Part shown: positions 34,560-43,120 of the stretch, one piece after another | Numbering within the stretch: position 1 is the stretch's first letter | Layout of the letters: each line of letters opens with the position of its first letter | Source: an uncultured Acidimicrobiales bacterium | GTDB taxonomy: Bacteria; Actinomycetota; Acidimicrobiia; Acidimicrobiales; CADCTF01 | Assembly: GCA_902805655.1 (NCBI GenBank) | Contig: CADCTF010000087.1 | Location: 53,743 to 117,742 of the forward strand | Direction: 5' to 3' | Length of the DNA: 64,000 bases | Position numbers and translations under genes: made by a program | Notes under the pieces: generated by a model | What the model was told of the DNA's origin: nothing | What the model saw: only the letters and a program-made list of their open reading frames with translations | Databases searched by the model: none

Positions 34560-35519
34560 TCACGCGGCGGCCTTCAGCGGCTCCCACCACCAGCGGTTGT
34601 CCCGGTACCACGCCACCGTCTGGGCCAGGGCCTCGTCGAGGGTGCGGCGCCGCTGCCAGCCGAGCTCGGTGATCTTGGTGATGTCGACGGAGTAGCGGCG
34701 GTCGTGGCCCTTGCGGTCCTCCACGTACTGCACCCGGTCCTCACCGGCTTGGAGCAGGGCGAGGATCTTGTCGACGAGCACGCGGTTGGGCGTCTCGTTG
34801 CCGGCGCCGATGTTGTAGATCTCCCCCGGCGCCCCCTTCTGCAGGGCGAGGAGCACGGCCGCGCAGTGGTCGTCCACGTGCAGCCAGTCGCGCTCGTTCA
34901 ACCCGTCGCCGTACAGCGGGATGGTGCCGCCGTCGAGCACGTTGGTGACGAAGAGCGGGATGGCCTTCTCCGGGAACTGGTAGGGCCCGAAGTTGTTGGT
35001 GCACCGGGTTACGACCACCGGCACGCCGTGGGTGTGGTGGTACGAGAGGGCCAGGAGGTCCGAGCCGGCCTTGGACGCCGAATAGGGCGACCGGGGCTCG
35101 AGCGGGTCGGTCTCCTTCGACGAGCCCTGCTCCACGGACCCGTACACCTCGTCGGTGCTGACGTGCAGCACGCGCTCGACCCCGAGCCGGCGGGCCGTGT
35201 CCATCACGAGGTTGGTGCCGAAGCAGTTGGTGAGCACGAAGTCGTCCGACCCGGCGATCGAGCGGTCCACATGGCTCTCGGCCGCGAAGTGCACGACCGC
35301 GTCCTGGCCGGCCATGGCGTCCTCCAGCGTGCCGGGGTCGCAGATGTTGCCCTTCACGAACCGGTAGCGGGGGCTGTCGTCGACGTCGCGGAGCGTCGAC
35401 AGGTTCCCGGCGTAGGTGAGGGCGTCGTAGACGGTGACCTCGTCATCCGTGTGGGCCAGCACGTGTCGCACGTAGTTGGAGCCGATGAAGCCGGCCCCGC
35501 CCGTGATGAGCTGCTTCAT
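34560..35519 (-). CDS. rmlB: dTDP-glucose 4,6-dehydratase
   Basis: 319 residues. LITGGAGFIGSNYVRHVL, YDALTYAGNLSTL, HFAAESHVDRSI, HVSTDEVYGS, YSASKAGSDLLALSYHHTHG (YxxxK) and TRCTNNFGPYQFPEK identify RmlB. It forms dTDP-4-keto-6-deoxyglucose from dTDP-glucose with an internal NAD hydride cycle. The ATG at 35519 overlaps the rmlA stop (ATGA). The usual C-terminal KGHDRRY motif is present (DRKGHDRRYSVD), so the protein appears full length and active. Confidence 0.96.
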   Translation of the reverse strand: MKQLITGGAGFIGSNYVRHVLAHTDDEVTVYDALTYAGNLSTLRDVDDSPRYRFVKGNICDPGTLEDAMAGQDAVVHFAAESHVDRSIAGSDDFVLTNCFGTNLVMDTARRLGVERVLHVSTDEVYGSVEQGSSKETDPLEPRSPYSASKAGSDLLALSYHHTHGVPVVVTRCTNNFGPYQFPEKAIPLFVTNVLDGGTIPLYGDGLNERDWLHVDDHCAAVLLALQKGAPGEIYNIGAGNETPNRVLVDKILALLQAGEDRVQYVEDRKGHDRRYSVDITKITELGWQRRRTLDEALAQTVAWYRDNRWWWEPLKAAA

Positions 35520-36406
35520 GGCCGCCCAGGGTACTGACTGCCTTCGTCGGCCAGCCGCAGCACGTGGCGGCCGTAGGCCGAGCTGCGCATGCCCTCACCC
35601 AGCCGGGCCAGCTGCTCGATGTCGATGAAGCCCATGCGCCACGCCACCTCCTCGATGCAGGCGATCTGCTCGCCTTGGCGGTGCTCGAGCACCTGCACGA
35701 ACTCGCTGGCCTGGAGCAGGCCCTCGGGCGTGCCGGTGTCGAGCCAGGCCATGCCCCGACCCAGGTGCACGAGCTGGGCCGCGCCCCGCTCGATGTAGTG
35801 GTTGTTCACGTCCGCGATCTCGATCTCTCCGCGAGCCGACGGCTTCACGTTGCGACTGATCTCGACGACGTCGTTGTCGTAGAAGTACAGCCCGGTGATG
35901 ACGGTGGACGACTTGGGCTTCGCGGGCTTCTCCTCCACCGAGATCAGCCGTCCGCCGGCGTCGACCTCGGCCACCCCGTAGTCCTGGGGGTTGGTGACCG
36001 TGTAGCCGAACAGGGTGCAGCCCGACTGCAGGGCGGAGGCCTCCAGCACCAGCTCCTGCAGGCCGTGGCCATGGAAGACGTTGTCCCCCAGCACCAGGCA
36101 AGCCGTGTCCGAGCCGATGTGGTCCTCCCCCACGAGGAAGGCGTCGGCCAGGCCCTTCGGCTCGTGCTGCACGGCGTAGGTGAAGCTCATGCCGAGCTGC
36201 GAGCCGTCACCGAGCAGTCGCTGGAAGAGCGGGACGTCCTGCGGGGTCGAGATGAGCAAGATGTCCCGGAGCCCCGCCAGCATCAGGACCGACAGCGGGT
36301 AGTAGATCATCGGCTTGTCGTACACCGGCAACAGCTGCTTGGAGACGGCCATGGTGGCCGGGTACAGCCGGGAGTTCTTGCCGCCGGCGAGGATGATGCC
36401 CTTCAT
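35516..36406 (-). CDS. rmlA: Glucose-1-phosphate thymidylyltransferase
   Basis: 296 residues from the ATG at 36406 (MKGIILAGGKNSRLYPAT). The start is fixed by GGAGGT 6 bases upstream, and a longer frame adds only a basic non-homologous peptide. SKQLLPVYDKPMIYYPLSVL, VLGDNVFHGHGL, VEEKPAKPKS, YFYDNDVVEI and AWLDTGTPEGLLQASEFV are the RmlA hallmarks. It makes dTDP-glucose from dTTP and glucose-1-phosphate, the entry step to dTDP-rhamnose. The gap of 51 bases to the upstream LCP gene contains a small hairpin (TGCTG/CAGCA) but no obvious promoter, so cotranscription with the LCP gene is likely. Confidence 0.96.
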   Translation of the reverse strand: MKGIILAGGKNSRLYPATMAVSKQLLPVYDKPMIYYPLSVLMLAGLRDILLISTPQDVPLFQRLLGDGSQLGMSFTYAVQHEPKGLADAFLVGEDHIGSDTACLVLGDNVFHGHGLQELVLEASALQSGCTLFGYTVTNPQDYGVAEVDAGGRLISVEEKPAKPKSSTVITGLYFYDNDVVEISRNVKPSARGEIEIADVNNHYIERGAAQLVHLGRGMAWLDTGTPEGLLQASEFVQVLEHRQGEQIACIEEVAWRMGFIDIEQLARLGEGMRSSAYGRHVLRLADEGSQYPGRP

Positions 36407-36457
36407 CGATCTACCTCCACGTCGGGGCCGCGCTGCTGCGTGCAGCACAGCGAACGT

Positions 36458-37909
36458 CTAGCACTGCTCCTCGGGCGGCGCGGCCGGCTCGGGCGGCGCA
36501 GCCGGGGACTGCGGGACCGAGGTGACCGGCGCGGCGGGATCCCCACCCGGTTCGCGCACCCCTCCGAAGTCGGCGCCCGTGGTGAGCACCACGTCGACGC
36601 CCCGGAGGGTGGGGTCCTCCTTCAGCTCGGCCGGCGCACGGAGGTGGCTCTGCACCAGCAGGGCCTTGTCCCGCTGGCCCGCCCCGTAGGCCAGCGTCGA
36701 CTTGGCGTTCCGGAACGACGCCGCGTCGCCCGCGCCGGCGACGTTGTAGCCGAGCGCCCGCAGGCCACCGGCGACCGCGGTGGCCTGCCCCTCGGCGCCC
36801 GAGCCGTTCCGCACCCGCACCCGCACACTGCTCGACGAGATCGCCGGGGGCGCCTCGGTCACCGTCTCGGCCGGCGCGGCCACTCCGTTGAACTGATCGA
36901 TCACCGCCTGGGCGTCGGGTTGCTTCATGCGCAGCACCGATGCCCCACCGACGGTGGCCGGCACCGTCGGCATGGTGAGCATCTGAACGGCCGACGGCTC
37001 CAGGGACTTGAAGTGGTAGGCGAGCTTGGCCAGCTCTCCCGGCGAGAACCCGTCGTCGAGCACGACGTTCTGGATGCCGGTGCTCACCAACCGGTTCACC
37101 GCCACCAGGTCGAGCCCCTTGGCCTTGCGGCCCGACTCGCGCACCACCCTGCGCACGAAGTCCTGCTGGCGCTCGATGCGCCCGATGTCACCGCTGCCGT
37201 CCACCCGCCAACGGCCGCTCTCGAACTGCTCGTAGTTGCGGCTGCGGACGAAGGCGAGCGCCATCTCGCCGTCGAGCTCGACGCACCCCGCCTGCGGGAT
37301 GTCGAGGCCCGACACCTTGTCACGAGCACGCGAGGGCACGTAGATGGGCACGCCGCCCACCGCGTCGACGATGCCGCGAAAGCCGTTGAAGTCCACCTGC
37401 ATGTAGTGGTTGATGCCGATGCCGAGGCTCTCGCGGATCGTCAGGATCAGCTGCTCCGGTCCTTCGAGGAACGCGCTGTTGATGCGGTCCTGGCGCCGGG
37501 TGCCGGCGATGGGAAGGTACAGATCGCGAGGGATCGACAACATGGCGGCCTGCTTCGTCCTCGGGTCGACCCGCAGGATGATGATCGTGTCGCTGCGCTG
37601 ACCGGTGACCTGGCGGGCGCTCCCGAAGGCCTCCGCCTCCTCCGGGGACAGCGTGGCACGTGTGTCGGACCCGACCAGCAGGACGTTCATGACGTCGCCT
37701 GGGATCTCTTCGGCTTGGGTGCCGCCACCGCCCCCGAACACCCCGGCCAGGTCGGTGGTGTCGATGCGGCCGTACTGCATGCGCAGGTACCCGTAGCCCA
37801 CGCCGGTGGCGAGGACGCAGAGCGCGACGAAGATGTTGGCGGCGATGAGGAGCCGCCGGGGCCACCGTCGGCGGCGCGCCGGGGGCGCCTCCTCGAGGGG
37901 GTGGGCCAC
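36458..37909 (-). CDS. LytR-CpsA-Psr family wall-glycan ligase with LytR_C domain
   Basis: 483 residues from the GTG at 37909, which is preceded by TAGCGT at 7 bases. An arginine-rich cytoplasmic tail is followed by one membrane helix (about 19-41, LLIAANIFVALCVLATGVGY). The LCP domain (about 75-290) has NVLLVGSDTRA, QRSDTIIILRVDP, LSIPRDLYLPIAG, INHYMQVDFNGF and FVRSRNYEQ, including the Asp and Arg residues that bind the pyrophosphate-lipid. A C-terminal LytR_C domain (about 365-460, VRVRVRNGSGAEGQATAV) and a Pro/Ala-rich tail follow. LCP proteins move lipid-linked glycans onto peptidoglycan. Heading the rhamnose operon, it is the likely ligase for the exported glycan. Confidence 0.93.
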   Translation of the reverse strand: MAHPLEEAPPARRRRWPRRLLIAANIFVALCVLATGVGYGYLRMQYGRIDTTDLAGVFGGGGGTQAEEIPGDVMNVLLVGSDTRATLSPEEAEAFGSARQVTGQRSDTIIILRVDPRTKQAAMLSIPRDLYLPIAGTRRQDRINSAFLEGPEQLILTIRESLGIGINHYMQVDFNGFRGIVDAVGGVPIYVPSRARDKVSGLDIPQAGCVELDGEMALAFVRSRNYEQFESGRWRVDGSGDIGRIERQQDFVRRVVRESGRKAKGLDLVAVNRLVSTGIQNVVLDDGFSPGELAKLAYHFKSLEPSAVQMLTMPTVPATVGGASVLRMKQPDAQAVIDQFNGVAAPAETVTEAPPAISSSSVRVRVRNGSGAEGQATAVAGGLRALGYNVAGAGDAASFRNAKSTLAYGAGQRDKALLVQSHLRAPAELKEDPTLRGVDVVLTTGADFGGVREPGGDPAAPVTSVPQSPAAPPEPAAPPEEQC

Positions 37910-37916
37910 GGCGGAA

Positions 37917-37922
37917 ACGCTA
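37917..37922 (-). promoter_or_regulatory. Putative leaderless -10 box TAGCGT (LCP gene)
   Basis: Read leftward, TAGCGT is followed by seven bases and the GTG at 37909. It supports that start and marks the probable promoter of the LCP/rhamnose operon. Confidence 0.5.
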
Positions 37923-37960
37923 CTCGCACCCCCCCGTGCGACTGCGGCACCCCCGCGCCT

Positions 37961-37966
37961 TAGGGT
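37961..37966 (+). promoter_or_regulatory. Putative leaderless -10 box TAGGGT (pabB)
   Basis: TAGGGT is followed by seven bases and the GTG at 37974. The LCP and pabB promoters therefore lie back to back, about 40 bases apart. Confidence 0.5.
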
Positions 37967-37973
37967 GGCCGGT

Positions 37974-38972
37974 GTGAGCAGCCCGCTGGCCGTGGTCGGG
38001 GGCCGGCTGGCCACCGATCTGGTCGACCTCACCTCCGACCTGAGCGCGCTCGACTCGCACGGCTTCTGGGTGGTCGTGCTGCCGTTCGCGGGCGAGCCGA
38101 TCTGTGCTCGGTTCGCCACCGTGCGGCCGGCGCGTCCCTGGCCCGGACCGCGGTGGACGGGCCCGGGCCGCGAGGCGTGGACCACGTCGCTCGACGGCGA
38201 GGCCTTCCGGGCCGGGGTGTCCGCCGTGCGCGACGCGATCGCGGCCGGCGACGTCTACCAGGTCAACCTCTGCCGGATCATGTCCGCCCCGCTGCCGGAC
38301 GGAGCCGACGTCGCCGCCCTCGGTGCCGTGCTGGAGCACGGGAACCCGGCGCCCTACGCCGCCGTGGTGCGCATCCCCGCCATCGGCATGCACGTTGCCT
38401 CTGCGTCCCCCGAGCGGTTCCTGCACCGGGCGGGCCGAGCGGTGGAGTCCCAACCCATCAAGGGCACCGCGGCGACAGTCGACGGCTTCCTCGAGAAGGA
38501 CCGGGCTGAGAACGTGATGATCGTCGATCTCGTCCGCAACGACCTCGGGCGAGTGTGCGAGTGGGGCTCGGTCACCGTGCCGGGGCTGTGCGAGGTCGAG
38601 CCCCACCCGGGCCTCTTCCACCTGGTGTCGACGGTGCGGGGCCGGTTGCGGGAGGGGCTCGGCTGGCCCGAGCTGATCGGCGCCACCTTCCCCCCCGGGT
38701 CGGTGACGGGAGCCCCGAAGATCGCCGCCCTGCAGATGATCGACCGGCTGGAGCCCGTGCCTCGCGGCCCGTACTGCGGCGCCGTCGGCTGGGTCGACGC
38801 CGACCGGGACGAGGGCGACCTGAACGTGGCCATCCGCACCTTCTGGTTCGACGAGGGCCGGATCCACTTCGGCACGGGCGGCGGCATCACTTGGGGGTCG
38901 TCGCCCGAAGGAGAGTGGGAGGAGACCGTGCTCAAGGCGCACCGCCTCCTGGGCGTAGCGTCGGCGCCATGA
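37974..38972 (+). CDS. pabB: Aminodeoxychorismate synthase component I
   Basis: 332 residues from the GTG at 37974. The chorismate-binding domain is complete: DVYQVNLCRIM, SPERFLHRAGRAVESQPIKG, KDRAENVMIVDLVRNDLGRV, PPGSVTGAPKIAALQMI and GGGITWGSSPEGEWEET. The PIKGT lysine is the residue that marks aminodeoxychorismate synthases, in contrast to PIAGT in anthranilate synthases. The N-terminal regulatory domain is short compared with full-length PabB (about 450 residues). It aminates chorismate for p-aminobenzoate and folate synthesis. No amidotransferase subunit (pabA) is adjacent. Coupled to pabC by ATGA. Confidence 0.92.
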   Translation: MSSPLAVVGGRLATDLVDLTSDLSALDSHGFWVVVLPFAGEPICARFATVRPARPWPGPRWTGPGREAWTTSLDGEAFRAGVSAVRDAIAAGDVYQVNLCRIMSAPLPDGADVAALGAVLEHGNPAPYAAVVRIPAIGMHVASASPERFLHRAGRAVESQPIKGTAATVDGFLEKDRAENVMIVDLVRNDLGRVCEWGSVTVPGLCEVEPHPGLFHLVSTVRGRLREGLGWPELIGATFPPGSVTGAPKIAALQMIDRLEPVPRGPYCGAVGWVDADRDEGDLNVAIRTFWFDEGRIHFGTGGGITWGSSPEGEWEETVLKAHRLLGVASAP

Positions 38973-39790
38973 AGGTCTGGATCAACGGCTCCGTGCTCGA
39001 CGAGGCCGACGCTCGCGTGTCGCCCTTCGACCATGGCCTGCTCACGGGTGACGGCGTGTTCGAGACGCTCAAGGTGGTCCGGGGCGGGCCTTTCGCCGCC
39101 CGGCGGCACCTCGAACGGCTCGCCGTGTCGTGTCGTGGCCTCGGCCTGCCCTGCCCCGACCCGGCCCAGATGCGTGAGGCCATGGCCGCCGTCATCGACG
39201 CCAACGGACTGGAGGACGCGCGGCTGCGCATCACGGTGACCGGCGGTCCCTCGCCCCTCGGCAGCGACCGTGGTGACGCCGGACCGATGGTGGTGGTGGC
39301 GGGGGGTCCGCTGGCCGGTTGGCCGGCGTCGACCGACGTGGTGCTGGCGCCCTGGCCCCGCAACGAGCGAGGCGCCCTGGTGGGCATCAAGACCACGTCC
39401 TACGGAGAGAACGTCGTCGCCCTGGCCTACGCCAAGGAGCGGGGCGCCGGCGAGGCCATCTTCGCCAACACGGCCGGCCACCTGTGCGAGGGCACCGGCA
39501 GCAACATCTTCCTGGCCAAGGGCGGCCGGCTCATCACACCGCCGCTCTCCGCCGGCTGCCTGGCCGGTGTCACCCGGGCGCTGGTGACCGAGACCGTCCA
39601 CGTCGTGGAAGATTCGGTGCCACTGGCTGCGCTGCTGGAGGCGGACGAGGCGTTCCTCACGTCGAGCACCCGGGAGGTGCAGCCCATCCGGGCCGTGGAC
39701 GGTGTCGTGCTGCCGGCGTGCCCCGGCCCCCAGACCCTGGCCGCGGCCGCCGCCTTCAAAGCGCTTGTCGCCCGCACAGTCGACCCGTAG
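38969..39790 (+). CDS. pabC: Aminodeoxychorismate lyase (class IV PLP enzyme)
   Basis: 273 residues from the ATG at 38969. The fold-IV pattern includes ARVSPFDHGLLTGDGVFETL, FAARRHLERLAVS, the PLP lysine in GIKTTSYGENVVAL, FANTAGHLCEGTGSNIFL and LSAGCLAGVTRALV. Branched-chain and D-amino-acid aminotransferases share this fold, but the tight coupling to pabB points to release of pyruvate from aminodeoxychorismate to give p-aminobenzoate. The stop is followed by the promoter-like sequence of the ABC exporter operon. Confidence 0.88.
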   Translation: MKVWINGSVLDEADARVSPFDHGLLTGDGVFETLKVVRGGPFAARRHLERLAVSCRGLGLPCPDPAQMREAMAAVIDANGLEDARLRITVTGGPSPLGSDRGDAGPMVVVAGGPLAGWPASTDVVLAPWPRNERGALVGIKTTSYGENVVALAYAKERGAGEAIFANTAGHLCEGTGSNIFLAKGGRLITPPLSAGCLAGVTRALVTETVHVVEDSVPLAALLEADEAFLTSSTREVQPIRAVDGVVLPACPGPQTLAAAAAFKALVARTVDP

Positions 39791-39793
39791 GAT
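39765..39793 (+). promoter_or_regulatory. Two-element promoter ahead of the ABC-2 exporter operon
   Basis: TTGTCG (39765-39770) and TAGGAT (39788-39793) are separated by exactly 17 bases, one of the better -35/-10 pairs in the window. It overlaps the end of pabC, and transcription would begin near 39800. Confidence 0.5.
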
Positions 39794-39794
39794 C

Positions 39795-39811
39795 GCCGGC
39801 CCTTTGCCGGC
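39795..39811 (+). terminator. GCCGGC hairpin in the pabC-exporter gap
   Basis: GCCGGC (39795-39800), loop CCTTT, GCCGGC (39806-39811) form a perfect 6-bp stem just after the pabC stop. A T-run is absent. It could end the pab transcript or be the first structure of the exporter leader. Confidence 0.3.
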
Positions 39812-39848
39812 AGCCGGCCGGCGGGGGTAGCCGGAAGGGGGGGCGGGC

Positions 39849-40637
39849 GTGCGGTTGTACTGGGAGGTGCTGCGGCGCGGCTTCCGGCGCTACAGCACGT
39901 ATCGGGCCGCCACCCTGGCCGGCCTCTTCACCAACACCGTCTTCGGCTTCCTGAAGGCCTACATCCTCCTGGCCGTCTACGAGCAGCGCGACGTGGTGGG
40001 CGGCTTCGACGCCACCGACGCCGTCACGTTCAGCTTCGTGACCCAGGGGTTCTTCGTGATGCTGGGCGCAGGGCACCTGGAGCTGGCCGACCGCATCCAG
40101 AGCGGTGACGTGGTCACCGACCTCTACCGCCCGGTCGACCTCCAGGCCTGGTGGCTGGCCCAGGACCTCGGCCGCATCGCGTTCCAGGTCGCGCTGCGCG
40201 GTTGCGTGCCCTTCCTCGTCGGCTCGCTGGTGTTCGACCTGGACATCACGTCGGACCCGGCGCTCATCGCCGCCTTCGCGCTCAGCGCGCTGCTCGGCAT
40301 CGTCGTCAGCTTCGGGCACCGCTTCCTCGTCACGCTGACCACCTTCTGGCTCCTCGACTACCGGGGCACGAGCCAGGTCGCCACGGTCGTGACGATGTTC
40401 TTCTCCGGCATGATCCTGCCGATCGGGTTCTTCCCCGACTGGCTCGAGGCGCTGGCCCGCGCCCTGCCCTACGCAGCCATGCTGCAGCTGCCCGTCGAGG
40501 TCCTGCTGGGCAAGCACACCGGCAGCGACCTCCTGGCCCTGCTCGGAGTGCAGGTCCTGTGGGCGGTGCTGCTCCTCGCCGGCGGTCGGGTGCTGCTCTC
40601 CGCCGCGTCGCGCAAGCTGGTGATCCAGGGTGGCTGA
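39849..40637 (+). CDS. ABC-2 type exporter permease (first of pair)
   Basis: 262 residues. GTG start at 39849 with GGAAGGGG about 8 bases upstream. Six hydrophobic segments are visible, among them TFSFVTQGFFVMLGAGHL, ALRGCVPFLVGSLVF, SALLGIVVSFGHRFLVTLT and VATVVTMFFSGMILPIGFF. IQSGDVVTDLYRPVDLQAWW is typical of the COG4587-like permeases. It works with the next permease and ATPase as a heterodimeric exporter. The substrate of this uncharacterised group (drug, lipid or glycolipid) is not deducible. Confidence 0.85.
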   Translation: MRLYWEVLRRGFRRYSTYRAATLAGLFTNTVFGFLKAYILLAVYEQRDVVGGFDATDAVTFSFVTQGFFVMLGAGHLELADRIQSGDVVTDLYRPVDLQAWWLAQDLGRIAFQVALRGCVPFLVGSLVFDLDITSDPALIAAFALSALLGIVVSFGHRFLVTLTTFWLLDYRGTSQVATVVTMFFSGMILPIGFFPDWLEALARALPYAAMLQLPVEVLLGKHTGSDLLALLGVQVLWAVLLLAGGRVLLSAASRKLVIQGG

Positions 40638-41442
40638 GCTGGCGACGACCCTGCACCTCTACCGCGTGCTGGCCGTGGCCAAGGTGCGAGCCGACTGGCA
40701 GTACCGCAGCCAGTTCCTGCTCTACATGACCACCCAGTTCTTCATCACCTTCCTCGACTTCCTACAGATCGCAGTCATCTTCGGCGCGGTCGACTCGCTG
40801 GCGGGCTGGTCGCTCCTGGAGGTGGTCTTCCTCTACGCCACGTCGGGCATGGCCTTCTACCTGGGTGACGCCTTCATCAGCCAGGTCGAGCGGGTGGGTG
40901 GCTACATCAAGGCCGGCACCTTCGACGCCCTGCTCATCCGGCCGGCCGGAACCCTCGTGCAGATCTGCGCCAACGACTTCGCCTTCCGCCGGCTCGGCAA
41001 GCTGCTCCAGGCCTCCATCGTGATGGTGATCGTCCTGGCGCGGCTCGACGTCGAGTGGACCCCTGGGCGGCTCGTGGTCTTCGCGCTGATGATCCCGTCC
41101 GGCACGGTGATCTTCTCAAGCATCTGGGTGATCGGCGCGTCCATCACCTTCTGGACGGTGGACTCCGGCGAGCTGGCCAACACCTTCACCTATGGCGGCA
41201 ACTTCGCCACGCAGTACCCGCTGGACATCCTCGGCACCTGGCTCCGCCGCTTCCTGACGCTCGTGGTGCCGACCGCCTTCGTCAACTACTTCCCCGCCCT
41301 CTACGTCCTCGGCAAGCCCGACCCGTTCGGTGCCCCTGGGTGGGTGCGCTTCATCTCGCCGCTCGTCGCCCTGACGATGGCGGTCGCCGCCCGAGCCGCC
41401 TGGACCGGTGCCGTCCGCCACTACCGCAGCACCGGGAGCTGA
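40630..41442 (+). CDS. ABC-2 type exporter permease (second of pair)
   Basis: 270 residues. The GTG at 40630 lies inside the end of the previous gene (8-base overlap). ADWQYRSQFLLYMTTQFFIT starts the membrane domain; YIKAGTFDALLIRPAGTL is the conserved COG3694-type cytoplasmic loop, equivalent to IQSGDVVTDLYRPVDL in its partner. YPLDILGTWLRRFLTLVVPT and a last membrane helix near the C-terminus complete the six-span plan. It pairs with the preceding permease. Confidence 0.85.
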   Translation: MAELATTLHLYRVLAVAKVRADWQYRSQFLLYMTTQFFITFLDFLQIAVIFGAVDSLAGWSLLEVVFLYATSGMAFYLGDAFISQVERVGGYIKAGTFDALLIRPAGTLVQICANDFAFRRLGKLLQASIVMVIVLARLDVEWTPGRLVVFALMIPSGTVIFSSIWVIGASITFWTVDSGELANTFTYGGNFATQYPLDILGTWLRRFLTLVVPTAFVNYFPALYVLGKPDPFGAPGWVRFISPLVALTMAVAARAAWTGAVRHYRSTGS

Positions 41443-41449
41443 GCTGCCC

Positions 41450-42406
41450 ATGACCGCCGTCATCGAGCTCGACCGGGTCTCCAAGGACTTCGTGGTGATG
41501 CGCAAGAAGGGCCGTCTGCGGCGCGAGCGGATGACGGTGGCGGCCGTCGACGACATCAGCCTGCGCATCGACACCGGTGAGCTGGTCGGCTACATCGGTC
41601 CCAACGGCGCCGGGAAGTCGACCACCATCAAGATGCTCACCGGCATCCTCGTGCCGTCGTCGGGGACGGTGCGGGTGGTCGGGCTCGATCCCCAACGGCG
41701 GCGGGTCGAGCTGGCCTCGCGGATCGGTGTCGTGTTCGGCCAGCGCACCCAGCTCTGGTGGGACCTGCCGCTGATCGACTCGTTCGACCTGCTGCGCCAC
41801 GTCTACCGGGTGCCCGCCGACCGCCACCGGGCCAACCTCCGCCGCTTCGTCGACCTGCTCGAGCTCGAGCCGTTCCTGCACTCGCCCGTGCGCCAGCTGT
41901 CGCTCGGCCAGCGGATGCGCGGCGACCTGTGCGCCGCGCTGCTGCACGACCCGGCCATCCTCTACCTCGACGAGCCGACCATCGGGCTCGACGTGGTCAG
42001 CAAGGCACGAGTGCGGGAGTTCCTCGCCCAGGTGAACCGCGACGAGGGCGTCACCATCCTGCTCACCACCCACGACCTCTCCGACGTCGAGCGGCTGTGC
42101 TCCCGCCTCGTCGTGATCGACCACGGCCACGTCATCCACGACGGCACCGTGGCCGAGATCAAGACCATGTTCGGCGACACCCGCACCGTCGTGGTCGACC
42201 TGGAGGAGGCCGGCCCGTCCCTCGTGGTGCCCGGAGCCGAGGTGGTCGAGGTGGACGGCCCTCGCCAGTGGCTGCGCTTCCGCCGATCGGAGGTCACTGC
42301 GGCCGAGGTCATCGCCGCCGTCGTGGGCCAGGCGCGGGTGCGCGACCTCAGCATCGAGGAGCCCGACATCGAGGACGTCGTCACCCGCATCTACACGTCG
42401 GGCTGA
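41450..42406 (+). CDS. ABC exporter ATPase (COG4586 type)
   Basis: 318 residues from the ATG at 41450; an upstream in-frame ATG at 41408 lies within the permease gene and adds no homologous sequence. Walker A is GPNGAGKST, the Q-loop VFGQRTQLWWDLP, the signature LSLGQRMRGDL, Walker B ILYLDEPTIGLD and the H-loop TTHD. The VGYIGPNGAGKSTTIKMLTG setting is usual for ABC-2 exporters. The C-terminal 80 residues form the accessory domain of this group. It powers the two permeases encoded upstream and converges with birA, leaving 22 bases between stops. Confidence 0.9.
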   Translation: MTAVIELDRVSKDFVVMRKKGRLRRERMTVAAVDDISLRIDTGELVGYIGPNGAGKSTTIKMLTGILVPSSGTVRVVGLDPQRRRVELASRIGVVFGQRTQLWWDLPLIDSFDLLRHVYRVPADRHRANLRRFVDLLELEPFLHSPVRQLSLGQRMRGDLCAALLHDPAILYLDEPTIGLDVVSKARVREFLAQVNRDEGVTILLTTHDLSDVERLCSRLVVIDHGHVIHDGTVAEIKTMFGDTRTVVVDLEEAGPSLVVPGAEVVEVDGPRQWLRFRRSEVTAAEVIAAVVGQARVRDLSIEEPDIEDVVTRIYTSG

Positions 42407-42428
42407 GCCCCTCGGTCGGGTGAGGTGC

Positions 42429-43100
42429 TCAGGCCGGCCGCAGGTGGACGACGTCGGCCGCCGTCACCTCGCGGATGCAGACGCCCACGTCCACCAACAG
42501 GTGCCCCTCGGCGGTCACGTCCGCCGCGACGCCGGTGAACGTCTCGTCGACCATCTCGACCCGGACGGCCCGGTCGAGGGTGGTGCAGGCGTCGCGATAG
42601 CCCTTGGCGATCTCGTCCCACCCAGCGTCGTACCACCGCGCGATGCCCTCGAGCAGGCGCTCCAGCACGTCGTCGCGTCGCACGTCCGGACCCAGTCGAG
42701 CGGCGCCGGGCGGTGCCCAGGCGACGTTGATGCCGATGCCGACCACGACGGCCTCGTCGGTCACCTCGGCCAGCACGCCGGCGAGCTTCTCGTCGCCCAC
42801 CATCACGTCGTTGGGCCACTTCAGGCCGGCCTCGACGCCGGCCGCCCCACGGCAGGCGTCGAGCGCGGCGAGCGACACACAGGCCACGACGAGATGCGAC
42901 ACCCGGTCCGGCCGCAGCAGCACCGAGCACAGCACGTTGGCCCCCGGAGGCGCCTCCCAGGTGCGCCCCAGACGCCCCCGCCCGGCGGTCTGGACGTCGG
43001 CCACGGCCACCATGCCCTCAGGCGCCCCGGCCCGCGCCTGCGCCGTGAGCCAGGTGTTGGTGGAGTCGATCTCGGCGAAGCGGTGGACGTCCCAGCGCAT
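42429..43100 (-). CDS. birA: Biotin-protein ligase
   Basis: 223 residues. The catalytic domain is present without the N-terminal helix-turn-helix, so it is a ligase and not a repressor. EIDSTNTWLTAQARAGAPEG, QTAGRGRLGRTWEAPPGANV (the biotinyl-AMP GRGRLGR loop), GLKWPNDVMVGDEKLAGVLA and VVVGIGINV match the family. The protein attaches biotin to the lysine of a carrier domain, and the only carrier in the window is encoded by the gene 20 bases away on the other strand. The -10 TATCGT overlaps the -10 of that gene. Confidence 0.95.
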   Translation of the reverse strand: MRWDVHRFAEIDSTNTWLTAQARAGAPEGMVAVADVQTAGRGRLGRTWEAPPGANVLCSVLLRPDRVSHLVVACVSLAALDACRGAAGVEAGLKWPNDVMVGDEKLAGVLAEVTDEAVVVGIGINVAWAPPGAARLGPDVRRDDVLERLLEGIARWYDAGWDEIAKGYRDACTTLDRAVRVEMVDETFTGVAADVTAEGHLLVDVGVCIREVTAADVVHLRPA

Positions 43101-43105
43101 CCGCT

Positions 43106-43112
43106 TACGATA
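43106..43112. promoter_or_regulatory. Overlapping divergent -10 boxes of birA and the carboxylase gene
   Basis: TTACGATACG carries TACGAT (43106-43111) for the rightward gene and, on the other strand, TATCGT (43112-43107) for birA. They share five base pairs. The birA box is six bases from its ATG and the other nine bases from its ATG, so both messages could be leaderless or nearly so. Confidence 0.5.
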
Positions 43113-43120
43113 CGCAGGCC

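Noticed and set aside
35564..37963. 799-codon rightward open frame opposite rmlA and the LCP gene
   Set aside because: Composition is typical of antisense to GC-rich coding sequence, and the opposite strand carries two unambiguous genes.
39849..42406. ABC-2 operon considered as a second glycan exporter
   Set aside because: The permeases follow the COG4587/COG3694 plan and the ATPase has an ordinary LSLGQ signature and no Wzt extension, so a polysaccharide substrate is not supported.
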